A DNA stretch of 64,000 bases from the NCBI GenBank assembly GCA_950022655.1, contig OX465592.1, positions 6,170,044 to 6,234,043 of the forward strand, read 5' to 3'. Each line of letters opens with the position of its first letter. The stretch's first letter is position 1. Under the pieces are notes generated by a model. The model worked only from the letters and a program-made list of their open reading frames with translations, made no database searches and was not told the DNA's origin. Both the position numbers and the translations under genes were made by a program. This DNA is from Alentia gelatinosa. Lineage: Eukaryota; Annelida; Polychaeta; Phyllodocida; Polynoidae. Shown one piece after another: positions 34,529 to 45,275 of the stretch.

Positions 34529-34600
34529 AGGGGGCATCCGGATTTGAACCGGGGACCTCTCGATCTGCAGTCGAATGCTCTACCACTGAGCTATACCCCC
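34529..34600 (-). tRNA. tRNA-Cys (GCA), second copy
   Basis: Identical over all 72 nt to the gene at 32,814-32,885, in the same orientation 1.7 kb away, including the unusual 49-65 mismatch. The flanks differ, and it has its own T7 terminator about 7 nt downstream (minus sense). Confidence 0.95.
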
Positions 34601-34964
34601 ACCTAATGTTCAATGATTGGAGAGTCCAAATCAATTATGTGGCATATATGGTCATGGTGGTAGTATGACGTTCATTAGGTCAGTGTAAATGTACTGCACA
34701 CTTAATGGTGTCAATGAGGCAGTGTGTCATCATGCCGAGTAACTTATGTCGGTTGATCCATTGGGAATACTCTATCGAGGGAATTACAAGTGACAGATTA
34801 ATAAAGGCTGTACAAGAATGCGGTATTACGGAAGATAAAGGAATAGATTAAATAGGTCCTTATATACTGTGTGATATGTGTATAGTATTGTGCGGTATAT
34901 AACATATATATGTATATATATACACATGTATGTACATATATATATATATATTATACATAATATT

Positions 34965-35089
34965 GACTGGTTTCAGATACAAGCGGCCGTATGCTCCGAG
35001 AAGTTGACGCGTAGTAATATCCGAGCACTAGAGCGTATGCGCAGAGTCAACTCCGAGGAGCATACAACCGCTTTTATCTGAAACCAGTC
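34965..35089. mobile_element. 125-bp palindromic MITE
   Basis: GACTGGTTTCAGATA and AGCGGCCGTATGCTCCGAG at the left are mirrored by CTCCGAGGAGCATACAACCG and TATCTGAAACCAGTC at the right. The flanks AATATT/TATATT suggest a short AT-rich target duplication. Confidence 0.8.
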
Positions 35090-35214
35090 TATATTGTATT
35101 TATTATCCACCTTTTCTGTTCAAGTGGCATGTCGAAATCAGTTCATTTTAATTATGCACTATGTTTTTGTACGCACTATTTTTCCGTATGCGCTACCCGG
35201 AGCATACAACATAT

Positions 35215-35370
35215 CTGTATGCTCCGGGTATGTCCATACAAACTCCCCGTTCCGAAAAAAGTGGCCGCTGAAGCGGGATGGTCCCTTAAGCAGGGTTAGA
35301 ATAAACTAAAGATTTCTGTTCCAAGAAAGTTGTACCCGTAAGCGGAGTGGCCCCAGAAGCTGGGTTTTAT
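35215..35370. repeat. Decayed fragments of the CAGTAAAACC MITE family
   Basis: Repeated 'aagtggcc...aagcgggatgg...cccttaagcagggtt' and 'gtaagcggagtggcccc...gctgggtttta' motifs resemble the interiors of the elements at 30,022 and 49,095. No clean ends. Confidence 0.5.
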
Positions 35371-36017
35371 TGTTATCATTTGTGGATCATTAATTTTAGA
35401 CAGATGCCTTTTGGCATAATTCATCGGGTCCACACCAAATATGGAATATGGAACATGCAATCTGCACATGTAAATATCACCAAGTTAGGGTGTAAGGTGA
35501 TCCTACACTATAAATAACCACAATGGCGATATCTAAGCCATAAACATCACTAAATGTCAGCAAACATGCTTTACTTAAGTAATACGGAAATATATGACTG
35601 TAATATGCATATTTCAGATCATATTTACATTGTCATTGTTGGTGTCGGGACAAGGTATGTTTTTGTTATACCAAAACAAGGACTTGCTTGGAAGAACGAC
35701 TTCTATATAGTCGATGGCCAAGTTGACTAACAACAAAAAACAACAAAGAAGCAAAGAGGTCGAATCCCCTTGGACTTGAGTGGGCAAACACAAATAAAGG
35801 CGAGGTAGACTCAGATAATCACACGATTAAACGAACAGGCAGTCAGCCGACTACAATACGGGATTGCTCATGGGCACTGAGAATGAATGAGGTTGGTACT
35901 TCCGGAGACAAACAGGAGAGAGAGAGTGTGCAGGGCCAGAGACCCACAGGACTTAAAGGCACTGCTCCAATGCTAAAGTATAGGCGCAGAGTAAGAACAT
36001 GTAGGGGTGGGGTACTG

Positions 36018-36452
36018 GTAGACTGGCTCCAGTCCCCGCATCCTATGGCTACCCTACTCGCTGAGATAGACTGGCTACAGTCCTTGTATCCTATGTCTAC
36101 CCTCCTCGCTGAGATAGACTGGCTCCAGTCCCTGCATCCTATGTCTACTCTCCTCGCTGAGATAGACTGGCTCCAGTCCCTGTATCCTATGGCTACCATA
36201 CTAGCTGAGGTAGACTGGCTGCAGTCCCTGTATCCTATGGCTACCATACTAGCTGAGGTAGACTGGCTGCAGTCCCTGTATCCTATGGCTACCATACTAG
36301 CTGAGATAGACTGGCTGCAGTCCCTGTATCCTATGTCTACTCTCCTCGCTGAGATAGACTGGCTCCAGTCCTTGTATCCTATGTCTACCCTCCTCGCTGA
36401 GATAGACTGACCCCAGTCCTTGTATCCTATGTCTTCCCTCCTCGCTGAGATA
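36018..36452. repeat. 48-bp minisatellite in gene C intron
   Basis: About nine tandem units (GACTGGCTCCAGTCCCTGTA, TCCTATG(T/G)CTACC, CTCGCTGAGATA). Because 48 is a multiple of three, the + frame repeats DWLQSLYPM(S/A)T(L/I)LAE and stays open for 175 codons, and the minus frame is also open. The lack of splice context, openness on both strands and high unit identity argue for a satellite rather than a protein. A single inverted unit fragment lies near 53,390. Confidence 0.88.
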
Positions 36453-37099
36453 CAGGGACTGGTACAATCAGTAATGGTGTTGGATTCCTGATACTGTTAA
36501 GCTGCAGTATTCGCAACAATCTACATATAGATATCTTGGCTACTGGTCAGGATATCTGCTTGGAGATTGATAACCTCTCACTTTTATCTTAACCACGTCA
36601 CAGTCAGGAGCAAGGTTTATTTTGATGACAACACAGGTGGCCAGGAAGCTGGAGGAGGGGAGGGGGAGGGGTAGGAGGAGGTATAGGGTTGTTTTAAATT
36701 TTTTTATTCAGGAAAATAAGACGTACAAATCACCCTTATGTTGGCGCTCTTCCTCGTAGTCTAACAATATATCAAGATATGCTAATAGTGATAACAACAG
36801 GACGAACAGGACGGACATTATATAGGTTGACGTGATACAGGACATGATTACAGGACAAACGTACAGTACATGGAGACGCTACAGGACAGACATTTGAAAG
36901 AAGAAGGTTTGCCTGGCTGGGCTGTTATCGTATACACCGTGTCATGTATCCCATGTCTCGGGGTGATCTATCAGAAAACCTTTTAGATATGTTTTATAAT
37001 GGTTACTGTCATTAGCTGTTTGGATAACCAACGGAGTTACAGGGAGTGGCTTGGGGTCATAAACAGGAGATTCTGTTCATAGTGGACAAGTCTCTGATT

Positions 37100-37210
37100 C
37101 ATGGGCCAGTCAGATAAGTATACATACTATAATGAATTTGATTCTGAATGTATTTAATCATTTAATGAATGTTCATAATCAAAGACTTGAGCAAGTCTAG
37201 GGTACTGGGG
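37100..37210. repeat. Dispersed repeat (inverted copy at 53,270-53,375)
   Basis: ATGGGCCAGTCAGATAAG, ATCATTTAATGAATGTTCAT and GACTTGAGCAAGTCT recur reverse-complemented at 53,270-53,375. Confidence 0.65.
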
Positions 37211-37632
37211 CTATAAAACAGACATTCAGTGACCGCTGGCCAGTCAGACTGAGCTGGGCACACAGTCATGACTACCACCTGCGACTACCACCATTGCCAG
37301 GAGTACAAGAAAATATGGTATGATATACTCTATATCTATTTATTATGCATCGTATACAAAGACCCCATTGAAAATGTATGGGGATTGGTGCACCATACAG
37401 GGAACTGTGGACAAAACAGACCTCTCAAACATACCTACACCGGAGCTGCCGAGGGCTTAGTGTAAACGCAAATGTATGGCTCTGTGACCATCTGCAATGG
37501 TGTCCTGTGTTAACATAATGCTAGGTTTCATCATCAATTTGTTAAGCTATGAATTCTACCTACTAAGTAGATCTGCTTTTAGAGCCTACATAGTACGAAA
37601 GTACTTGGTTTGAGGCACACACAGAGTGATAC

Positions 37633-37928
37633 TATAGAGGAAACCCATGAAAGTTTAGGGTCTGAGCCCGTATCCCATCGAGTTTGAATCACGTAGTAAT
37701 TCACAAGGCGAAGCCGCGTGAATTACTACGTGATTCAAATGAGATGGGATCGGGATCTGACCCTAAACTTGAATGGGTTTCTGAATTTATCTCACCCTCA
37801 ATATTGACTAATGAGCTATCATTTGTGACATTATCCCCCATTGGATATTTTTCCTAAATATCTAATGGGCGTTAGATACGAGTTCCCAGTGCTAAGTCTA
37901 TGGAGAAAAAATATCTGGGGTGAGATAA
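37633..37928. mobile_element. Composite MITE pair, second copy
   Basis: TATAGAGGAAACCCATGAAA is mirrored by ACTTGAATGGGTTTCT, with central palindrome GTAGTAATTCACAAGGCG. The TTTATCTCACCC/GGGGTGAGATAAA element follows immediately. Same structure as 4681-4980. Confidence 0.8.
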
Positions 37929-38374
37929 AGTGTGGGATGTAACCCGACCAACCTCTATAGAGCCTATTGGGGTATCCCATAATTCAGTCTGTTTACAGGG
38001 TCCAGTGTTCACTGGTTGCCGACGTTGTATGGTGATAGTCTCTTGCATTTATTGCAGTTTAACATTTTTTATAAATCTTCAAATTGGAAATCCGATACCA
38101 GAAATAAAAATTTCAGTTATTTCTAAATATACAAATTTGCATTTTAAATTATATTCGGTTTCTCTGGTTATAAATCGGAAAATGATTGTTCATCAGAAGA
38201 CAGGCGGCCGAGGTGCGGCCAGCCAGTCGGGAGCGGATCCTGTACTTACCCGGGGCGATATTAGGGAGTTTAGTAACGTCTGGAGGGTTTATATCGTAGC
38301 TCAGCGTAGACAGGGGTTGGTTGCCAAACGAGAGCGAGTCTAACTTCGTGGTAACGGGTTGCTTCTCATTTCAG

Positions 38375-38998
38375 CTGGAGAACAGAAAGCGCCACTTGAG
38401 GGCGCTTCACGAGCGTGACGTCAGGAAGCACGAGGACGAGATGAGTAAATTGGAGTACGAGCTGCGTCTGATGCAATTTAACCTTCAGAAGAACTCCCTC
38501 TCCCGCGCCAAGCAGCACCGTCCTCAAACCAACCTCGGCCTGGAGGAACGCCTACTGGCGGTGCGCAGTAAGTACCTCCAGTACGACCCTGGAGCCTCCA
38601 CCTACCTCAACAAGAAGAACAACATCCCCTGCCGGCAGCGCCGACACAGCGCCGACGCCAGCGCCACGGTGCTGGAGGCGCGCCAACTACTCCTCGCCCG
38701 CCAGAGGGGGCGGCCGAGTGAGACGCGCGGCAGGGAGCGTTCGCGGACGCTACTTCCGGGTACGGATATGATGGCCGACATAGTGGCCGCGCGCCGGGCG
38801 CTCATGGAGGGTGAAACCGAGGAGAAGGCCGAGGGACGGGGGTCGTATCTTAATCATAAGTTGCTGAGGTTCTACATGAAGACTACGCTGAATGATTATC
38901 AGGATCCGGACATGGCGTGGGAGGAGTTCATTCCTAAAATACAGACGGAGAACCTCCGCTGGGATCATCATCTCAATGCCTTCCTGCCAAGTATATGA
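38375..38998 (+). CDS. Gene C terminal exon, coiled-coil and conserved C-terminus
   Basis: The acceptor TTGCTTCTCATTTCAG ends at 38,374; phase 0; stop TGA at 38,996-38,998. The 207 residues start with a charged helix (LENRKRHLRALHERDVRKHE then EMSKLEYELRLMQFNL) with heptad-like Leu/Met spacing, consistent with a coiled coil. An Arg-rich middle (QRRHSADAS, RQRGRPSETRGRER) follows, then an aromatic C-terminal block (SYLNHKLLRFYMKTTLNDYQ and EEFIPKIQTENLRWDHHLNA) ending FLPSI. The exon is GC- and CpG-rich. I do not recognise the family; the tail block looks like a folded conserved element. Confidence 0.85.
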   Translation: MENRKRHLRALHERDVRKHEDEMSKLEYELRLMQFNLQKNSLSRAKQHRPQTNLGLEERLLAVRSKYLQYDPGASTYLNKKNNIPCRQRRHSADASATVLEARQLLLARQRGRPSETRGRERSRTLLPGTDMMADIVAARRALMEGETEEKAEGRGSYLNHKLLRFYMKTTLNDYQDPDMAWEEFIPKIQTENLRWDHHLNAFLPSI

Positions 38999-39146
38999 AT
39001 TAAAGAAGAAACCAATAGGTTTTGGTCAAAGGCGTTGTTCTCCATGAGTTTGATGCGGAGTGATATGAACGAGGAGGTAGCCGAGTGAATATCACATAGC
39101 GTTGAAATGAGTTGGAGAACAACAACTTTGACCGAACGAGTTGCAG

Positions 39147-39428
39147 AGTGAGACACACGGCAGGGAATGCTCTCGGACGCTACTTCCGGGTAAGGATATG
39201 ATGGCCGACATGGTGGCCACGCGCCGGGCGCTCATGGAGGGTGAAACCGAGGAGAAGGCCGAGGGATGGGGGTCTTATCTTAATCACAAATTGCTGAGGT
39301 TCTACATGAAGACTATGCTGAATGATTATCAGGATCCGGACATGGCGTGGGAGGAGTACAATCCTAAAATACAGACGGAAAACCTCCGCTGGAATCATGA
39401 TCTCAATGCCTTCCTGCCAAGTATCTAA
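39147..39428 (+). pseudogene. Tandem duplicate of the gene C exon 3' end
   Basis: Exactly 430 bp downstream of 38,717-38,998 with no indels. It covers 92 codons from SETHGRECSRTLLPG to LNAFLPSI and its own stop (TAA). About 11 residues differ; many changes are CpG losses (CGC to CAC, CGG to TGG, ACG to ATG). It has no upstream half, and a stop (TGA) closes the frame just before it. The sequence GAGTTGCAG directly upstream could act as an acceptor in phase 0, so use as an alternative last exon is formally possible but weakly supported. Confidence 0.75.
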
Positions 39429-39486
39429 ATTAAAGAAGAAACCAACAGGTTTTGGTCAAAGTTGTCATTCTCCACAAGTTTGATGC

Positions 39487-39799
39487 TGTTACTATCGGTA
39501 ATGAGACCAGTATTACTATCGGTTGTGAATAGTAAGCTGAATGAATGACTCCAAGGCTTCGTCCCGTTACAAGCTTTATTCCTGATAGTATTGCAGTGCG
39601 CTGTGCTGATTGGACTGATGAGAATACATCAGATCAGGATAATATGTTGGCTCCGTGTTTACCGCATGGGGGCCACCCTGTTGATCGTAACCAAGCATGT
39701 ATGGGGTCGCCTCCATCAGTGTGTTATGCAGCTAGCTTGGTCAGTTTGGCCAAGGGATAGAATCTGTATGTTTCACATGCCGATATTTTGGATCATAAC
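39487..39799. other. Insertion into the second duplication unit
   Basis: Unit 2 resumes at about 39,800 (TGCGGAGTGATGTGAATGAG), matching unit 1 at 39,053, so about 310 bp interrupt it. No inverted ends were recognised. Confidence 0.5.
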
Positions 39800-39896
39800 A
39801 CTGCGGAGTGATGTGAATGAGGCAACAGCTGAGTGAATATCACAAAGTATTCAAACGAGTTGCAGAACAAGAACTTTGACCAAACAAGTTGCTGTA

Positions 39897-40039
39897 TTTA
39901 TCTCACCCCTGTACACACTAAAGAATGGACGATTCACAGGATATAGACCATGGAGAATGGACTGCAATACTCGTACAGGCATGAAGAACGGGTTCCCAAT
40001 GTTGAGCCTATGGGACAAAAATACCATGGGTGGAATAAA
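39897..40039. mobile_element. MITE, TTTATCTCACCCC family
   Basis: Left end TTTATCTCACCCCTG and right end ATGGGTGGAATAAAA, with the motif ATGTTGAGCCTATGGG. Confidence 0.75.
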
Positions 40040-40204
40040 AGCTAGTAGGATATCACTACATTAGTCTTCTAGAAGCCTTCTAGAAGTCTTCAGCTTCGCT
40101 AGCTCTTCAGTTATACAATATTTTGTTTGTATATAATAATAGATTAAATGTTGGTCTTTGTAAATGATGAGGACCTTCTCTTCTTCTTCCAAGGGTTCTT
40201 AGAT

Positions 40205-40442
40205 TGGGTTATAAGACAGCGACACGCCGATTCTTCCCGATTACACCTTTGACTGAAGGATCCGTTGGGTCAGTCAGAATCAGTGAACTCCATATTGCTG
40301 TATGCACTTCACAGACCCGATTATAATCGGGTAGGGCATCACTAGGGGTAATGACCGACTCTGCCGACTCTGCCTGACCTTAATCGTGTCACTGTATGCA
40401 CTTCACCAACTTTTCCCGATTCTAAGTAGGCTGTTTAGATAG
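40205..40442. repeat. Dispersed repeat (inverted copy of 29,005-29,225)
   Basis: ATAAGACAGCGACACG at the left and CCCGATTCTAAGTAGGCTGT at the right, with ACTTCACAGACCCGATTATA inside, are the reverse complement of motifs at 29 kb. Confidence 0.75.
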
Positions 40443-41250
40443 GGATCATATGGATCCCCCGTTTGATATACAAGTACCATGTATCAAATTGTTGGGGCCA
40501 TTCTTTATCACCATATCTGAAAAATCCCCAATATTATCAAACAATTATATGTATTTATAATGATTGAATTATTTGTTGATAATCGTATATTTGGATTTAT
40601 GGGACCAATGAGGAGGCTACACTGGCCACCAGAGCTACATTACATTAGCTCTGGTCGGGTTAAATAAGCGGCCACCTTGTATTGTCATTGTACCAGGGGC
40701 ATTTAAAAAAAATTGGTTTATCTATAAGACATTTGACTATACTTTGTCGTTCTACCACGTCTGTGGGTGTGGGTATAGAAATAACATGATTCGTAACATG
40801 GACAATACTGTGATATTCTACAGATGATAGTGTCACTCAGAAGATAATACATTACCTGATCGGCAAAAGGAACACAGCTTTGGGATAAACTGAAAACTGA
40901 AACTCAGAAGATCGCCGGAGGAGAGTTCTTTAAGTGTGAAATAAAAAATGAACTTAAAATTGATTATGACTTTGATCAAAAGATCAACCATGTCCAGTTT
41001 CAAGTGATTAAAAAACACAATGTATTGTATGTTGCATGTATATGGGAGCGACCTCTACGTAAAATATTAATCGATTCTGGTAATTATATTATGATCAGAA
41101 GATCATTTATTTTAGGGACAATTATAATTCAATGGGGGATTGTACATAGTCTTGTCTGTATCAATGGCTGTAGTGTTTCATGTTATTGTCCTAGAATGTC
41201 CTTGACCTTTGTATGGAAGATCACCAAATAGGCGAATACGTCAATAAACA
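40443..41250. other. Non-coding stretch without recognised features
   Basis: AT-rich, with short motif-free open frames only. Confidence 0.4.
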
Positions 41251-41254
41251 CTAC

Positions 41255-41256
41255 TA

Positions 41257-41288
<32 letters not shown>

Positions 41289-41346
41289 TAATAATAATAA
41301 TAATAACAATAATAATAATAATAACAATAACAATAATATTAATAAT
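41255..41346. repeat. (AAT)n microsatellite
   Basis: Tandem AAT/AATAAC units over about 90 bp. Confidence 0.95.
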
Positions 41347-41750
41347 CGGCGGTCTCTTCATAGTTCCTTAAAATTCCAACGGTTGTGTACTAATAAGGGA
41401 CCCACAAAAATCATTGGCCTATCGGTGGTTATAGCACAAAATTTACAAGGCATTGATTGCATTTGTTATACATTGATTGCAATTGTTATGGATGACAATA
41501 GAAAAGGATCCATCAGCAGTCCTATCTACGAGATGAGACGTAGATCAATTAATAAGTTCAAACAAAATATACAAACAATAAAACCATACTATATATATAC
41601 TATAATGAAACATCACGAATTTTCATATGATTGTTTATATGGCATGAGTTGTCTTTGCGAAATGATAGCACGAAGCGGAGCTAAGTGCTATCTGTAGCAG
41701 AAGACAATGAATGGCATGTAAACAATTATATGAAATTGAGTGATGTTCAG

Positions 41751-41881
41751 ATTTTATCCTACCCCATCATGCATTTTTAACTTCATATGTCACCAGTGGC
41801 ATATAATACTTTATGGCATAACCGTGGCATACAGTCACACCATGTTAAGTCTATGGAGATTTATACGAGGGGTGGGATGAA
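41751..41881. mobile_element. MITE, ATTTTATCCTACCCC family
   Basis: Left end ATTTTATCCTACCCC and right end GAGGGGTGGGATGAA (mutated), with CATGTTAAGTCTATGG inside. Confidence 0.75.
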
Positions 41882-42186
41882 GGGCCATTCTTTATCACCA
41901 TATCTCTATATCGGTAACTGGCCTACTCCTCGATATAGTCTCTTACTTTGGGTGCGATTTCTCTTTTGACAAATCTGCCTTATTGAGTATATATGTTTTG
42001 AATATTATTCCTATGGCTAAACTTGTACTATGGGTGAGATAAAGAGGTGGTGGCCAATCTCTTAACAGGCACATTTACTGGAGTACGGAGGATCGGCACA
42101 AGAGGGCGGTACGGTAGCGAAAGGTGGAGCCATCTGACGGAAAGTACAGGTACTTGGATACATGGAGAGAACCTACACTCTCTTCC

Positions 42187-42590
42187 AACTTTAAGACAAA
42201 TGCTCGTAGTTGCGTGATTTCTAAATTCTATTGAGTTCTACAAATAACTCTGGATAATATAAGTTCCATATATCAGCAAAAATGGCATGTCACCATACTA
42301 ACTTCTATGGGAGAGCCATTTGAAAATATAAGTGCTTAACTATTGGTGTCTATGGGAAAATGCAATATTTTGACTTTGTGCATAAATGACACTGATGTTC
42401 TCTTGCTATCTTCAAATAATTCTGAATTATGATAGTTATGAACATGTACAAATGAGAAAAGCTAAAAAAAAATACTATGTCACCATGCTAATTTCTATGG
42501 GAAGGACATCTGAAGAAGGTAAGTGCTTATCTATTGGTGTCCATGCAATATTTTTATGAAACCAGATGACAGCACCAGTGTTATATTTTT
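42187..42590. repeat. Dispersed repeat shared with gene B 3' UTR
   Basis: CAAATAACTCTGGATAATAT, TAAGTGCTTAACTATTGGTG and CATGTACAAATGAGAAAAGC match 27,405-27,720. Confidence 0.75.
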
Positions 42591-42610
42591 ATATATCATA
42601 TTGTAATATA

Positions 42611-42903
42611 ATAGAGAGCCAAAGTGAACCCACTGAAACCACAGATACCCGTTTACAAAACACCATCTCCGGTGGCCAGTAAGAACGAGGCTTAGTACTA
42701 AACCTATGGGGGATTGAGGCTAGACTTTTGTTTTTGATCTTGTTTGTTACTTTTGAAGTGTAGTTTACTACTATCGTCTCTAAATAGCTCTGTCTCAAAT
42801 CTAGGATGAACCTACATAGTCAAAATACCAAGCGCCTATATCCGGAAATGGTCTTTTGTAAACGTGTATCTGTGGTTTCAGCGGGTTCACTTTGGCTCCC
42901 TAT
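42611..42903. mobile_element. MITE with ~40-bp inverted ends (GAGAGCCAAAGTGAACCC)
   Basis: GAGAGCCAAAGTGAACCCAC and TGAAACCACAGATACC are mirrored by GTATCTGTGGTTTCAG and GCGGGTTCACTTTGGCTCCC, flanked by TA. A second member is at 59,911-60,260. Confidence 0.85.
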
Positions 42904-43269
42904 AGCAATATTGATATCTAAATCAAAAACTAGCACGATAACCCCCGATTCTTAAGTTAGATATGTGTTCCACAACTCTTGGAGTTCATCATTATAAATT
43001 TTTAGAAAACTGACACGCGTTTCACTTTTCAAGTAAATTGTCCGATACATGTTAAAGTTCAAATTGCCAGACTGTTCACCATTAAGCATTCAACAAACGA
43101 CCCAAAAATAGGTATCCACATGTGAAGTAAAGGAAGTAACTTGCAGTTTCCTGAAAATATAGAGATCTGAAAATGTGTGAATACTTTGTCTTTGTGATGT
43201 ATTGTATAATGTTGTGTATCTTATCCTGACATATTTAGATGTAAGCGAATTATCAATATGAATAATCAC

Positions 43270-43690
43270 CCTTTATTATCCATCGTATACAAAGACCCCA
43301 TTAAAATTGTACCATGTATCGTGTACAACGACCCATTATAGAAAATCTGTCAGATGCGACCTTCAAAACCTATAAAATCTGTCAGATACCATAACTGTGG
43401 TATACAGATTCAAATGTGGTATACGGCCTAGAAGCCATGGTATACGGGAAAATAGTCCCTTTGTGCTATAGAGCAAAGAAATAGATCCTATTGATTTTCC
43501 TTTTGATATGATAATTACTAGGTCTAAAAGATGGCTGATAAATGCAACAAACGATAGTTTTGTGGAAAGGCAGCTCTGTTAACTACTCGAAGTTGACGTC
43601 GTAAAACACTCGCTAGCGGTCATGTATTACAACGCGTAAACCGCTCGTTCTTTATGGCCCCGTGTCCACAAAACCATTATTTATTGTCTA
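43270..43690. repeat. Dispersed repeat containing a palindromic element
   Basis: CATCGTATACAAAGACCCCA, ACCATAACTGTGGTATACAG and GTGCTATAGAGCAAAGAA, then a palindrome ACGATAGTTTTGTGGA/TCCACAAAACCATTAT. The same order is seen at 56,450-56,850. Confidence 0.75.
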
Positions 43691-44205
43691 TTTGTTGGGT
43701 GAAACTCAATGTCGATATACACTGCACTTTTAATTTTTCGAAAATAAACACGCAAAAACCTCTCGTCTAGTTTCACAGAAACAGGAACAATTGCATCCCC
43801 CTCCAAATGATTTTACCCATCAACTTTTACTATAAACATCAATCTATGAAATTAGATTAATAATTTGTATTGAAAATACCTGATTCAGTTCTGCCGTAAG
43901 CGTGCTTTTCATGAAACTATCTGATTGTGTCAGACAATTTGTGAAACATCCGCTACACAACATGAAAATTGTAGTTGATATTTTACACACGAGATGGCAG
44001 TGTTAAAGTCTGGGTTCCCGAAACCGACGCCAGGTGGCCTGGTGGTTGAGAACATACTTTTTCACTAGAAATTAGCGGATCCTTCTTCTTAAGATCCGAT
44101 GTTTCATTCGTTCTGCCGATGTCTCCCTAAACTAATGAGTCCTGTTGACTAGTATATTAGTAAGGAGCGTTATATGTATATACTTTCCCCTCTCACTGGT
44201 AGTCT

Positions 44206-44815
44206 TTGCCTCTGTTCTTTGCTCTTTGTCACCTAACTCTGTCTAGTTCTATCTCTGTTTCCTTGTCTGTCTGGCCTTCTTTGTCTCTGTCGCTCTCGGT
44301 TTCTTTCTTTCTGTCTATCTCTGTCTCTGTCTGTCTCCCTGTCTGCGTGTCTCTCTGTTTTCTCTGTCTCTCTTTCTTTCTCTGTCTCTCTCGGCCTCTT
44401 TCTGTCTCTAGTCTATCTGTGTCTTTTATTCTCTATCTCTGTGCGTCTCTGTCTGTCTGTCTTTTTCTCTCTTTCTCTTGGTTTCCCTATCCCTATCTCT
44501 GGCTTTCTTTCTCACTGTCTCTTTCTCTTAGTCTTTTTTCTTTTTTTCTTTCTTTCTCTCTATCTCTTTCTCTCGGTATCTCTGTTTATCATTCTCTCTC
44601 TGTCTCTCAATCTCTATCCCTCTCCCAATTCCGCTCTGTCTCTCTGTATCTGTCTTTCTTTCTTTCTGTCTCCCTGTCTCTATCTCTTGGTCTCTCTGTG
44701 TCTCTCTCACAGTATCTTTATTTCCTTCTACCTTGGTTTCTCTGTCTCTCTGTCTGTATGTCTGTTTCTCTCTCTCATTCTCTCTACATATATATATATA
44801 TATCTATATCTATAT
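44206..44815. repeat. Polypyrimidine (TCTCTGTC)n low-complexity tract
   Basis: About 600 bp of TCTCTGTCTC/TTTCTTTC variation ending in (TA)n. It creates a spurious 213-codon Leu/Ser frame and a Glu/Arg frame on the other strand. Confidence 0.95.
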
Positions 44816-45194
44816 ATCTATGCAATACATACAGGTGTGTTCATTAAATACAAGGGCTGGATATCGGCGTGTGCGGGAAAGTTAACCTGGCGCAACTTCT
44901 TAGAATTTCTATATATTTTATTGTAAAATCATTATGATATTGATCTCCATATGAAAAACTAGCACGGTGACCCCACATTTTTAAGTTGGCTATACATGTG
45001 CATATACCGCTAGGAGACGAGCACTTAGTCCTCAAAACCCATAATTTGAGTGTTAAATCACGTGATACGATATATATTCTTAAATATTTCATTTTTTCTG
45101 AATATAAATACTTTTTGTGGTGTTAGACCTACATTCTGTGAACATTTCATTAAAATTGCTCCATTATTTCCTTGTTAAAAACGAATTTCTATAT

Positions 45195-45275
45195 TTCTGA
45201 GAAATGATGCCTCAAGGCATTATTCGCCCTGGGCTGGATGATGCCTCAAGGCATCATTCGCACTTAAAGGGTTAA
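45195..45275. repeat. Inverted fragment of the 18.9-19.5 kb element
   Basis: ATGCCTCAAGGCATTATTCG, GCCCTGGGCTGGATGATGCC and an AAGGGTTAAAC end correspond in reverse to 18,884-18,925. Confidence 0.6.

Noticed and set aside
37930..38343. 137-codon + frame just upstream of the gene C terminal exon
   Set aside because: No domain or acceptor; it ends in TAA just before the real acceptor and overlaps the end of a MITE.
44206..44926. Long Leu/Ser-rich + frames resembling membrane proteins
   Set aside because: Low-complexity pyrimidine tract; the opposite strand is also open, as Glu/Arg repeats.
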